This document shows, in pieces, positions 45,857 through 52,671 of a stretch of DNA of 64,000 nucleotides. The position numbers were made by a program, and so were the translations under genes. Numbering within the stretch: position 1 is the first letter of the stretch; the number at the start of each line of letters is the position of its first letter. Origin of the DNA: an uncultured Oscillospiraceae bacterium (GTDB lineage Bacteria > Bacillota > Clostridia > Oscillospirales > Oscillospiraceae); NCBI GenBank assembly GCA_947625285.1, contig CANQNS010000001.1:62001-126000 (forward strand). Reading direction: 5' to 3'. A model generated the notes under the pieces. The model did no database searches. It was given only the letters and a program-made list of their open reading frames with translations, and was not told the DNA's origin.

Positions 45857-46514
45857 CCCATTTGGTGATGATACATTCCGGCGCGGCCGGGTCCCGCTCC
45901 AGCTTCTCCCGGAGCCGGCGGATATGCACGTCCACCGTGCGGATGTCGCCCTGGTAGTCGTAGCCCCAGACCAGGTCCAGCAGGTTCTCCCGGGAGTACA
46001 CCTTGCCGGGGTTGCGCATGAGCAGCTCCGCCAGATCGAACTCCTTCACCGTCAGGTCCACGGGCCTGCCGTCCGTCGTGGCGGAGCGGCGTTCCCGGTC
46101 AAGGGTGATGTGCCCCCGGGTCAGTTTGGCGTCCGGCTCTCCGCCGCCGGGCTGGAGCCCGGCCCGGCGCAGCAGGGCCCGCACCCGGGCTTTCAGCTCC
46201 AGGATGTTGAAGGGCTTGGTGATGTAGTCGTCGGCCCCGTACTCAAAGCCGATGAGCTTGTCCGTGTCCTCGCTCTTGGCGGTCAGCATGATGATGGGCA
46301 CGGCGGAGCTCTGGCGTATCTTCATGCAGGCCGTGAGCCCGTCCAGCTTCGGCATCATCAGGTCCAGCAAAATGAGGTTGTAGCCGCCGGAACGGGCCAT
46401 CTCCACCGCCGTCTGCCCGTCGTAGCAGACGTCCACCTCATAGCCCTCGTTTTCCAGGTTGAATTTGATCCCCTTGACGAGCAGCTCCTCGTCGTCCACG
46501 ACCAGTATCTTCAT
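45831..46514 (-). CDS. OmpR/PhoB-family response regulator
   Basis: A 227-residue regulator: receiver domain with the acidic pocket VVDDEELL, phospho-acceptor D51 (ILLDLMMPKLDG), T/S and K switch residues (LTAKSED), then a C-terminal winged helix with IRTVDVHIRRLREKLE. It partners the overlapping kinase gene. Its targets are unknown; the neighbours are a ComEA-like gene upstream and peptidase and efp genes downstream. Confidence 0.93.
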   Translation of the reverse strand: MKILVVDDEELLVKGIKFNLENEGYEVDVCYDGQTAVEMARSGGYNLILLDLMMPKLDGLTACMKIRQSSAVPIIMLTAKSEDTDKLIGFEYGADDYITKPFNILELKARVRALLRRAGLQPGGGEPDAKLTRGHITLDRERRSATTDGRPVDLTVKEFDLAELLMRNPGKVYSRENLLDLVWGYDYQGDIRTVDVHIRRLREKLERDPAAPECIITKWGVGYYFKD

Positions 46515-46526
46515 GACGCGCTCTCC

Positions 46527-46874
46527 TCACTGATAGCGAATGAAGCTCTCCACGGCCTGGCACAGAGCCGGGCCCACGCCGGAGACCCGCTGCAGGTCCT
46601 CCGGCCCGGAGAAAGGACCGTTCTCGGCCCGCCAGGCCAGGATGCGCTCCGCCAGAGCGGGGCCGATGCCCGGCAGCTCCTCCAGCTCCGCGGCGGTGGC
46701 CTCGTTCACGTTCAAAACCGCCTCCCGCTGCCGGACGGCGGTCTCCGCCGGGGCGAACACCGCCGGCTGCATATCCCGCCGGTCCAGGGCGTACCAGGCC
46801 AGCGTCCCCGCCGCCAGCAGCCCGGTGCCGGCCAGCAGCGCGGCCAGCAGTATTTTCCGGCCTCTATCGGACAT
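46527..46874 (-). CDS. ComEA-like helix-hairpin-helix protein
   Basis: A 115-residue membrane-anchored protein: one N-terminal span (about 8-29), a linker and a C-terminal ComEA-type tandem helix-hairpin-helix (LNVNEATAAELEELPGIGPA, then LAERILAWR and FSGPEDLQRVSGVGPAL). In ComEA this domain binds double-stranded DNA at the cell surface during transformation. No comEC lies next to it, so a competence role is only inferred. It is 12 bases upstream of the response-regulator gene and seems to be the first gene of that operon. Confidence 0.85.
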   Translation of the reverse strand: MSDRGRKILLAALLAGTGLLAAGTLAWYALDRRDMQPAVFAPAETAVRQREAVLNVNEATAAELEELPGIGPALAERILAWRAENGPFSGPEDLQRVSGVGPALCQAVESFIRYQ

Positions 46875-46900
46875 TTAAGAAAGTTTTCATAAAACAGTTG

Positions 46901-46929
46901 TTGCTTTTCCCATGGATTTTTTTTATAAT
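46901..46929 (+). promoter_or_regulatory. sigma-A promoter of the DacF-like gene
   Basis: TTGCTT (46901-46906) and a perfect TATAAT (46924-46929) are 17 bases apart, giving a leader of about 50 bases. Confidence 0.75.
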
Positions 46930-46985
46930 GGGATGAAAAGCGTCCTCTCCCGCGTATATCATATCATACTTTTCCGGAGAATGAC

Positions 46986-48713
46986 ATGAAAAAATTCAAG
47001 CTGCTGTCCCTTCTTCTTATCATATCGCTGTTTGCCGCCGTTCTGCCCCAGCCGGCCCTGGCGCTGGACACGCCGGAGCTGTGGGCCCAGTCGGCGGTGA
47101 TCATGGACGCCGTGTCGGGAGAGGTGCTGTTCCAGAAAAACGGCACCCGCTCCATGGAGGCGGGCGCGATGACGGTGCTGATGACCGCGCTGGTGGTGGG
47201 CGACGCCATCGGCCGGCAGGCCATCTCCCTGGACGACGCGGTGACCGCCACGGAGAGCTTCGGCTATAACCTCACGGACGTGAGCGCGCGGACCGATCCG
47301 GCCATGGCGGCCGGCGAGACGCTCACCGTGGAGAATCTGCTCTATCTGATGATCTACCGGGGCGCGGAGGACGCGGCCAACATCCTGGCGGAGTATGTGG
47401 GGGGCACGGCGGACGCGTTCATCGAGAACATGAACAGCCGGGCGGCGGAGCTTGGCTGCGTCAACACCCACTTCTCCAACGCCGGCGGCACCGCCGCGGC
47501 GGACAACTATACCTCCGCCGGCGATCTGGCCCTCATCGCCCAGGCCGCCTTTGCCAACGAGGATCTGCGGCCCATCTTCGAGGGCACGACCTATTCCACC
47601 GACCCCACCGAGATCAACGCGCCCCGGACCGTGGGCAACCCCAACGCCCTGATCGCAGAGGGCTCCGGGTATAAATATGAATACGCCACTGTGGGCCTGC
47701 CGGGCAACAGCTCCGCCGGGGCCAACATCGCCGCAGAGGGCCTTTACAACGAGATGGAGGTCATCACCGTTGCCATGGGCTGCCCGGACGACGCCAGCCG
47801 GTACTCCGACGCCCTCACCATGTTCAAGTGGATATTCGACAACTTCAGCTATCGGACCCTGCTCAGCTCCACCGATATCCTGACAACCGTGCCCGTGCAG
47901 ATGGGCAGCCCCGAGGCGGTGGGCGTCCGGGCGGAGACGCCGGTGCGTATCATGCGGCCCGGGGACCAGCAGATCGGGGAGATCACATACGAGATCAGCT
48001 ATCAGCATGAGAGGGAGGGCAAGGCCCTGGTGGCCCCCATCGAGGTGGGCGCGTATCTGGGCGAGGTGACGGTGCTGATGAACGGCGTCGCCTACGGCAC
48101 CTCCCGCCTGGTGGCGGGGTCCGCGGTGGATATCTCCCGGACCGAGTACCTGCGCAGCCAGATGGAGGTGATGAGCCAGACGCCCTCCGTGCGCCAGATC
48201 GTGAAGATCCTCATCATCGTTCTGGGCATCTATCTGCTGCTGGTCTGCTTTTACCTCTTCCAGCGGGTCCGCCATATGCACAGCCTTCGGAAAGCCCGGA
48301 AGGAACGGGCCCGGGCCCAGGCCCGCCAGGAGATCCAGTGGCTGGACGTGCCCGCCGGGGCGGAGGAGCTGGCGGAGCCCCAGGCCGCGCCGGAGGAGCC
48401 GGCGGACCAGGCCGGCCCGCCGGCCGGAGAGGAGCCTGCCTATGCCGGCGAGGCCCCCGACGAAGGCCAGTACGCGGACGAAGGCCAGTACGCGGACGAG
48501 GGCCAGGAATATGCCGACGAAAGCCAATACGCCGACGAGGGCCAATATGCGGACGAAGGCCAGTATGCCGACGAGGGCGAATACGCCGACGAGGGCCAGT
48601 ATGCCGACGAGGGCCAATACGCGGATGAGGGCCAGGAATACGCCGATGACGGCGGCGAGTATTATGACGATGACAGCGACGGCTATTATGATGACGACGC
48701 CCGCCGCGGATAA
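46986..48713 (+). CDS. DacF-like D-Ala-D-Ala carboxypeptidase homologue lacking catalytic motifs, with acidic repeat tail
   Basis: A 575-residue protein with the layout of an S11 (DacF/PBP5-type) carboxypeptidase: signal peptide (about 1-27), S11 fold (about 30-290), a beta-rich C-domain (about 300-385), one membrane span (404-424), a basic juxtamembrane stretch (RKARKERARAQAR) and a long acidic tail. The fold is recognisable from AVIMDAVSGEVLFQKN, LMTALVVGDA and ELGCVNTHFSNAGGT. However, the SxxK motif is replaced by A61-M-T-V64, SxN by R125-G-A127 and KTG by A234-T-V236, so it should not be an active peptidase or bind beta-lactams covalently. The tail, about residues 493-556, repeats YADEGQ. 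The start follows GGAG. It is monocistronic with its own promoter. Confidence 0.85.
   Translation: MKKFKLLSLLLIISLFAAVLPQPALALDTPELWAQSAVIMDAVSGEVLFQKNGTRSMEAGAMTVLMTALVVGDAIGRQAISLDDAVTATESFGYNLTDVSARTDPAMAAGETLTVENLLYLMIYRGAEDAANILAEYVGGTADAFIENMNSRAAELGCVNTHFSNAGGTAAADNYTSAGDLALIAQAAFANEDLRPIFEGTTYSTDPTEINAPRTVGNPNALIAEGSGYKYEYATVGLPGNSSAGANIAAEGLYNEMEVITVAMGCPDDASRYSDALTMFKWIFDNFSYRTLLSSTDILTTVPVQMGSPEAVGVRAETPVRIMRPGDQQIGEITYEISYQHEREGKALVAPIEVGAYLGEVTVLMNGVAYGTSRLVAGSAVDISRTEYLRSQMEVMSQTPSVRQIVKILIIVLGIYLLLVCFYLFQRVRHMHSLRKARKERARAQARQEIQWLDVPAGAEELAEPQAAPEEPADQAGPPAGEEPAYAGEAPDEGQYADEGQYADEGQEYADESQYADEGQYADEGQYADEGEYADEGQYADEGQYADEGQEYADDGGEYYDDDSDGYYDDDARRG
48468..48653 (+). repeat. 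Tandem 18-base coding repeat (YADEGQ)
   Basis: About ten copies of an 18-base unit, GCCGACGAGGGCCAGTAT-like with third-base variation, encode [QE]YADE[GS] hexapeptides; two copies carry an extra Glu codon (QEYADE). The synonymous drift between copies suggests selection for the peptide; copy number probably varies between strains. Confidence 0.9.
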
Positions 48714-48729
48714 GTAAAAATAAAAAGTA

Positions 48730-48765
48730 AAGGCCGGAGAGCGGGACGCTCTTCGGCCTTCTTTA
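48730..48765. terminator. Bidirectional terminator
   Basis: AAGGCCGGAGAGCG-GGA-CGCTCTTCGGCCTT, a 14-bp stem with one wobble pair, followed by CTTTATTTTA. It lies between the DacF-like gene and the convergent AraC-type gene. Confidence 0.85.
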
Positions 48766-48767
48766 TT

Positions 48768-49979
48768 TTATCGCTCCGCCGCCCGGTAGGCGGTGGGGGA
48801 GCAGCCGGTGTGCTTTTTAAAGAGCGCGCTGAAATAATGGGCGTCCCGGAAGCCCACGGCGCGGGCCACCTGTCCGGCGGGCAGATCGGTCTGGCGCAGC
48901 AGCCGCCGGGCCCGGTCCAGCCGCGCCTGGGCGACGTAGTCGGTGTAGGTCCGGCCCAGCTCCCGGCGGAACAGCGCGGACAGATAGCTGGCCGTGAGCC
49001 CGGCGGAGCCGGCGGCGTCTGAAAGGGTGAGGCCGGGGTCCGCGATGTGCCGGCGGATGTAATCCAGCGCAAGGCCCAGGGGGCCGGACCGGTCCACGCA
49101 GATCTCCTCGTCCCGCAGGGCCATGGCCGCGGACAGAACGCTCTCCACGGCCCGGCGGAGGTCCTGCCCGTCCTCCGGCTCCGTCCAGGGGCCCAGCCGC
49201 CGGTCCAGCCGCTCCGGGGCCAGACCCAGGCCCGCCAGGTACCGGCTCGCCGCGAAGCGGACTGCCAGCAGGGCGTAGTGCCGGAAGGGCCGGAAATCCA
49301 TGCCGCCCGCCAGGGCGGCCAGGTACCTCTCCGCGAAAGGGGGGATATCCTCCGGCCGGCCCGAGCCAAGAAACTCCAGCACCGGGGCCGGGTCGGTCCC
49401 GGCCGGGTCCACGGCCAGCAGCGCGCTCTCGTCGCCAGGGCCGGCGGGGATGTCCTCCGTGCCCGGACCCAGCACGTGCAGGTCCGGCCGGATAAAACGC
49501 CAGGACCACAGCCGGGCCGCCTGCCGCCAGCAGCCGGGCAGGTCCTCCAGCCGTTCGGCGGGATCGCTGACGGCGATGTGCCAGTCCCGGACGCCGCTGC
49601 GCTCGAACCGGGTCCGCACCGTGTCCACGCATCGCCGGATCAGCCCGGGCATGGCGGGACCGCGTCCCTGGATCAGCACCGCGCACAGCTCCGGGCCGCA
49701 GGGAAAGGGCTCGTATTCGGAGTATTTCATAAAGTACGCCAGCAGCCCGCTGCGGACCTGGCTGACGGGGTCGGAGAAGAAGTCCGCCGGGCTGTCGGGA
49801 GAGGGCGGGAGCTCCAGCAGGGCCAGGGCGTAGCCGGGCCCGTCCAGCTCTATGTCCAGCTGCCGGGCCTCCTCCCGCGCCTGACCGGCGGTCAACAGCC
49901 CCGCCGCCAGCCGGTCGAAAAACCGGCGGCGCGCATAGGGCATGAGCTCCGGGTCCCGGAGAATGTCCTCCAACGGCAT
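48768..49979 (-). CDS. AraC-family transcriptional regulator
   Basis: A 403-residue regulator whose last 100 residues (from about 300) hold the double helix-turn-helix of AraC: LTLSDAAGSAGLTASYLSAL, then FRRELGRTYTDYV and AVGFRDAHYFSALFKKHTG, then SPTAYR. The 300-residue N-terminal part is not the AraC cupin; it resembles the central region of YesN-type regulators without their receiver domain. It follows araR by 21 bases (AAGGAGG between), so the two form an operon facing the arabinose genes, and it may add a second input to sugar control. It could equally regulate another locus. Confidence 0.85.
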   Translation of the reverse strand: MPLEDILRDPELMPYARRRFFDRLAAGLLTAGQAREEARQLDIELDGPGYALALLELPPSPDSPADFFSDPVSQVRSGLLAYFMKYSEYEPFPCGPELCAVLIQGRGPAMPGLIRRCVDTVRTRFERSGVRDWHIAVSDPAERLEDLPGCWRQAARLWSWRFIRPDLHVLGPGTEDIPAGPGDESALLAVDPAGTDPAPVLEFLGSGRPEDIPPFAERYLAALAGGMDFRPFRHYALLAVRFAASRYLAGLGLAPERLDRRLGPWTEPEDGQDLRRAVESVLSAAMALRDEEICVDRSGPLGLALDYIRRHIADPGLTLSDAAGSAGLTASYLSALFRRELGRTYTDYVAQARLDRARRLLRQTDLPAGQVARAVGFRDAHYFSALFKKHTGCSPTAYRAAER

Positions 49980-50000
49980 AGCCCCTGCCGCCTCCTTTCC

Positions 50001-51077
50001 TTACGAACGGCTGCTGGCCCGTTCCATCAGCTCCCAGTCCAGCGCACGGGACGCGCCGGGCTGGCCCTGAAGGACCCGGATCAGCTCCTCCGCTGCCACC
50101 CGGCCCATCCGTTCGTGCCGGTGCCAGAGGGAGGTGATGTGCACCGGGCCGATCTGGCTGTAGTAGCTGTTGTCGAAGCTGACTACCGCCACGTCCTCCG
50201 GCACCCGCCGGCCCATGGCCAGCAGCACCCGGATCAGATGGTAGGCCACCTCGTCGTTGTAGCAGATCACCGCCGTGGCGTCGCTGAGCCGCTCGGTCAA
50301 AAACCGGCGGAGCATCTGGCTGTCCTGCTGGGCCAGCATATCCAGCCGGTCCTGGGTGTCATACCAGCAGAACCGCCGGTCCGAGAAGGGCAGGCCGCTG
50401 TCCCGGATGGCGGTGACCGCCCCGTGATACCGCTGGGGCCCCTGGGCGTCGTCGGATTTGAAGATGCCGCCGATACATTGGCGGCCCCGGTCCGCCAGGT
50501 ACCGGGCCAGCTTGTAGCCGCCGCCGTAGTTGTCGTCTGCGATGCAGGGCACCCCCGCCAGCTCCCCATAGGCCCCGTGGAGGAACACCATGGGCGTGCC
50601 GGACCGGCGCAGACGCTGGTACAGGTCCGAGTTGGGGCTGGGCAGGGCGGTCTTGGAGCCCTCCACCAAAATGGCGGCCGCCGGCCGCTCCGCCAGCTTC
50701 AGGAGGATCTCCCGCTCCCGGCTCACCTGGTTCTCCGTGGCATAGACCAGAACCGAGTAGCCGTGGTCGGAAAAGACGTTCTGGGCGTCGTGCAGGATGG
50801 TGGGGAAGATGTAGTCATCCAAAAACGAGGTGATCACCGCCACCTGCCGTCCCCGGTCGCCGGCGGCCTGGCCGGTGGCGTAGGTGCCGCTGCCCTGGCG
50901 GGACTGGACCGCGCCCTCCTCCGCCAGCTGGCGCAGGGCCCGGCGGACGGTCTGGCGGCTCACATGGAACCGCCGGCACAGCTCCGCCTCCGTGGGCAGG
51001 CGGCGGCCCGCCTTCCATTCCTGCCGGATCATCTCCTCCCGCAGCTGGTCGGCCAGAAGCCGGTATTTTAGAGCCAT
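50001..51077 (-). CDS. araR: Arabinose operon repressor AraR (GntR-LacI hybrid)
   Basis: A 358-residue repressor: N-terminal GntR-type winged helix (about 1-68: REEMIRQEWKAGRRLPTEAE, FHVSRQTVRRALRQLAEEGA) joined to a LacI/periplasmic-binding-type sugar domain (about 78-350: VAVITSFLDDYIFPTILHDA, FDNSYYSQIGPVHITSL). This hybrid is characteristic of AraR of Bacillus and Clostridia, which releases DNA on binding L-arabinose. The start at 51077 follows AAGGAGG. It faces the arabinose importer and enzyme genes across a 451-base regulatory gap, which strongly supports the assignment. Confidence 0.92.
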   Translation of the reverse strand: MALKYRLLADQLREEMIRQEWKAGRRLPTEAELCRRFHVSRQTVRRALRQLAEEGAVQSRQGSGTYATGQAAGDRGRQVAVITSFLDDYIFPTILHDAQNVFSDHGYSVLVYATENQVSREREILLKLAERPAAAILVEGSKTALPSPNSDLYQRLRRSGTPMVFLHGAYGELAGVPCIADDNYGGGYKLARYLADRGRQCIGGIFKSDDAQGPQRYHGAVTAIRDSGLPFSDRRFCWYDTQDRLDMLAQQDSQMLRRFLTERLSDATAVICYNDEVAYHLIRVLLAMGRRVPEDVAVVSFDNSYYSQIGPVHITSLWHRHERMGRVAAEELIRVLQGQPGASRALDWELMERASSRS

Positions 51078-51149
51078 GGGCCCCCTCCTTTCCAACAGCG
51101 GCGGCGGCGCGCCGCCGGACGGCGCCAAAAAAGCGGACGAATCACGCGG

Positions 51150-51184
51150 ATTTGTTTGTTTTCATGAGCCGGGACAGTACAAAT
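51150..51184. promoter_or_regulatory. AraR-like half-site pair in the araR leader
   Basis: ATTTGT (51150-51155) faces GTACAAAT (51177-51184). On the minus strand the latter reads ATTTGTAC, which resembles the half-site of Bacillus AraR operators. It would allow autoregulation of araR. Match by eye only. Confidence 0.4.
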
Positions 51185-51267
51185 TTCGGCTTTTCGCCAG
51201 CCGGTCCCCACCGCCGCCCCGGGGTTTTTGGGCGGTATGAGCAATTTGCCGAAACGGTTTTTCCGAA

Positions 51268-51296
51268 AATATCCAAGTGGACGCATAAAATATCAA
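51268..51296 (-). promoter_or_regulatory. Putative sigma-A promoter of araR
   Basis: On the minus strand TTGATA (51296-51291) and GATATT (51273-51268) are 17 bases apart. The leader to araR would be nearly 190 bases. Confidence 0.5.
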
Positions 51297-51414
51297 ACCG
51301 ATTATCCCACAAAATCAAAAAAATTTCAACTAAAAATAGAATATGGCGGGACTTGTCTGAAAAAATTGTTTTTAAAATGAAAATGAGCGACAGGATTTGT
51401 ATTATGAAATGGCA

Positions 51415-51471
51415 CGAATTTGGTGGATCACACAAATTCGGATTGACTTTTCAACGGTTTTTTGATTTAAT
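51415..51471 (+). promoter_or_regulatory. Operator and promoter of the arabinose operon
   Basis: CGAATTTG (51415-51422) and CAAATTCG (51433-51440) form an inverted repeat with perfect 8-base arms and GGATCA at its centre. Two bases further TTGACT (51443-51448) and TTTAAT (51466-51471) are 17 bases apart. The arms contain the ATTTG/CAAAT core of AraR boxes, although the spacing is four bases longer than I recall for the Bacillus consensus. Its place against the -35 box suits repression by AraR. Confidence 0.6.
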
Positions 51472-51528
51472 ACATATATCAATCGCCCGGCGTGGACCGG
51501 GCTAAAATTAGGAAGGAGCAAATCTATT

Positions 51529-52578
51529 ATGAAGAAGATCCTTGCGATCGCCCTGGCGCTGGTCATGGTGCTGAGCCTTGGCGCCATTGCCTTTGCGGAT
51601 GACGAACCCATCAAGGTCGGTATCATCAACAACGACCCCAACGAGTCCGGCTACCGCACCGCCAATGTGGCTGACTTCGAGCGCGTTTTCTCCGAGGAGA
51701 ACGGCTATGAGGCTCAGACCTTCTACAGCCTGAAGAACGACGAGCAGATCGCCGCCGCTCAGCAGATGATCCAGGGCGACATCGACTTTCTGCTGCTGTC
51801 CGCCGCCGCCACCACCGGCTGGGACTCCGTCCTGCAGGACGCCCAGACCAACGGCATCCCCGTGATCCTGTTCGACCGCACCATCGACGCTGACGAGAGC
51901 CTGTATGTGGCTTCCGTCGTGTCCGACATGGCCGCCGAGGGCGAGACCGCTGTGGCCTGGCTGGAAGAGCAGGGCCTGGATGAGTACAACATCATCCACA
52001 TCCAGGGCACCATGGGCTCCGCCGCTCAGGTGGGCCGCACCGGCGCTCTGGACGAGAAGGTCGCCGCTGAGGACAGCTGGAACATCGTGACCCAGCAGAC
52101 CGCCGAGTGGAACGCTGAGACCGCTCAGCAGATCGTGCAGTCCGTCATCGACTCCGGCGAGGAGTTCAACGTCATCTACGCTGAGAACGACGACATGGCC
52201 CGCGGCGCTGTGGCCGCTCTGGACAAGGCCAACATCACGCACGGCGTTGACGGCGATGTCATCGTCATGGGCTTCGACTGCAACAAGTGGGCTCTTGAGG
52301 AAGTGCTCGCCGGCCGCTGGAACTACGACGGCCAGTGCAACCCCTTCCAGGCTGACACCATCGACGGTATCATCAAGGACCTGATGGCCGGCAACGAGCC
52401 CGCCGAGAAGACCATCATCATGGAAGAGGTCGGCTTTGACGCCGCCACCATCACCCAGGAAGACATCGACACCTCCGGCATCGGTGTCGGCTCTGAGGAG
52501 ATGGCCGAAGAGGCTGAGGCCGAGGAGCCCGCTGAGGACGCCGAGGAAGAGCCTGCCGAAGAGGAAGCTGCGGAATAA
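51529..52578 (+). CDS. YtfQ-like sugar-binding protein of the arabinose importer
   Basis: Solute-binding protein of the periplasmic-binding type 1 family, close to E. coli YtfQ (a furanose-binding protein): ATTGWDSVLQDAQTNGIPVI, LFDRTIDADESLYVASVVSD, IIHIQGTMGSAAQVGRTG and YAENDDMARGAV follow it step by step. Linked to araA and araD, it most likely binds L-arabinose. The start follows AGGAAGGAG. Oddly for a Gram-positive protein, the signal peptide ends in GAIAFADD with no lipobox cysteine, and the last 30 residues are almost all Glu, Ala and Asp. Codon use is biased to GCT/GCC, consistent with high expression. A hairpin follows before the ATPase gene. Confidence 0.88.
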   Translation: MKKILAIALALVMVLSLGAIAFADDEPIKVGIINNDPNESGYRTANVADFERVFSEENGYEAQTFYSLKNDEQIAAAQQMIQGDIDFLLLSAAATTGWDSVLQDAQTNGIPVILFDRTIDADESLYVASVVSDMAAEGETAVAWLEEQGLDEYNIIHIQGTMGSAAQVGRTGALDEKVAAEDSWNIVTQQTAEWNAETAQQIVQSVIDSGEEFNVIYAENDDMARGAVAALDKANITHGVDGDVIVMGFDCNKWALEEVLAGRWNYDGQCNPFQADTIDGIIKDLMAGNEPAEKTIIMEEVGFDAATITQEDIDTSGIGVGSEEMAEEAEAEEPAEDAEEEPAEEEAAE

Positions 52579-52610
52579 CTTTCCCGGTATTTCCCCGGAA
52601 CGGATCATAA

Positions 52611-52650
52611 ACACGCGGTACGGTATTTTCATACCGCACCGCGTGTATTT
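52611..52650 (+). terminator. Attenuator hairpin between binding protein and transporter genes
   Basis: ACACGCGGTACGGTAT (52611-52626) pairs with ATACCGCACCGCGTGT (52631-52646) with one mismatch around TTTC, followed by ATTTCTTATC. Partial termination here would give more binding protein than ATPase and permeases, as in many sugar ABC operons. Confidence 0.75.
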
Positions 52651-52671
52651 CTTATCTAGGAGGCGAATGCA

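Larger units (their letters stand above)
51078..51528. other. 451-base intergenic control region between araR and the arabinose operon
   Basis: AT-rich relative to the rest of the window. It holds the araR promoter, the operon promoter, a 26-base palindrome and ATTTGT/ACAAAT half-sites. Two open frames across it (about 51152-51505 plus, 51142-51435 minus) have no codon bias or suitable ribosome binding site and are not called. Confidence 0.8.

Noticed and set aside
48468-48653. Regular repeats considered as a CRISPR array
   Set aside because: The repeats are contiguous 18-base units in frame within a gene, with no spacers.
51142-51505. Two open frames in the araR-binding protein gap
   Set aside because: AT-rich, low-complexity translations without ribosome binding site; the region is explained by promoters and operators.
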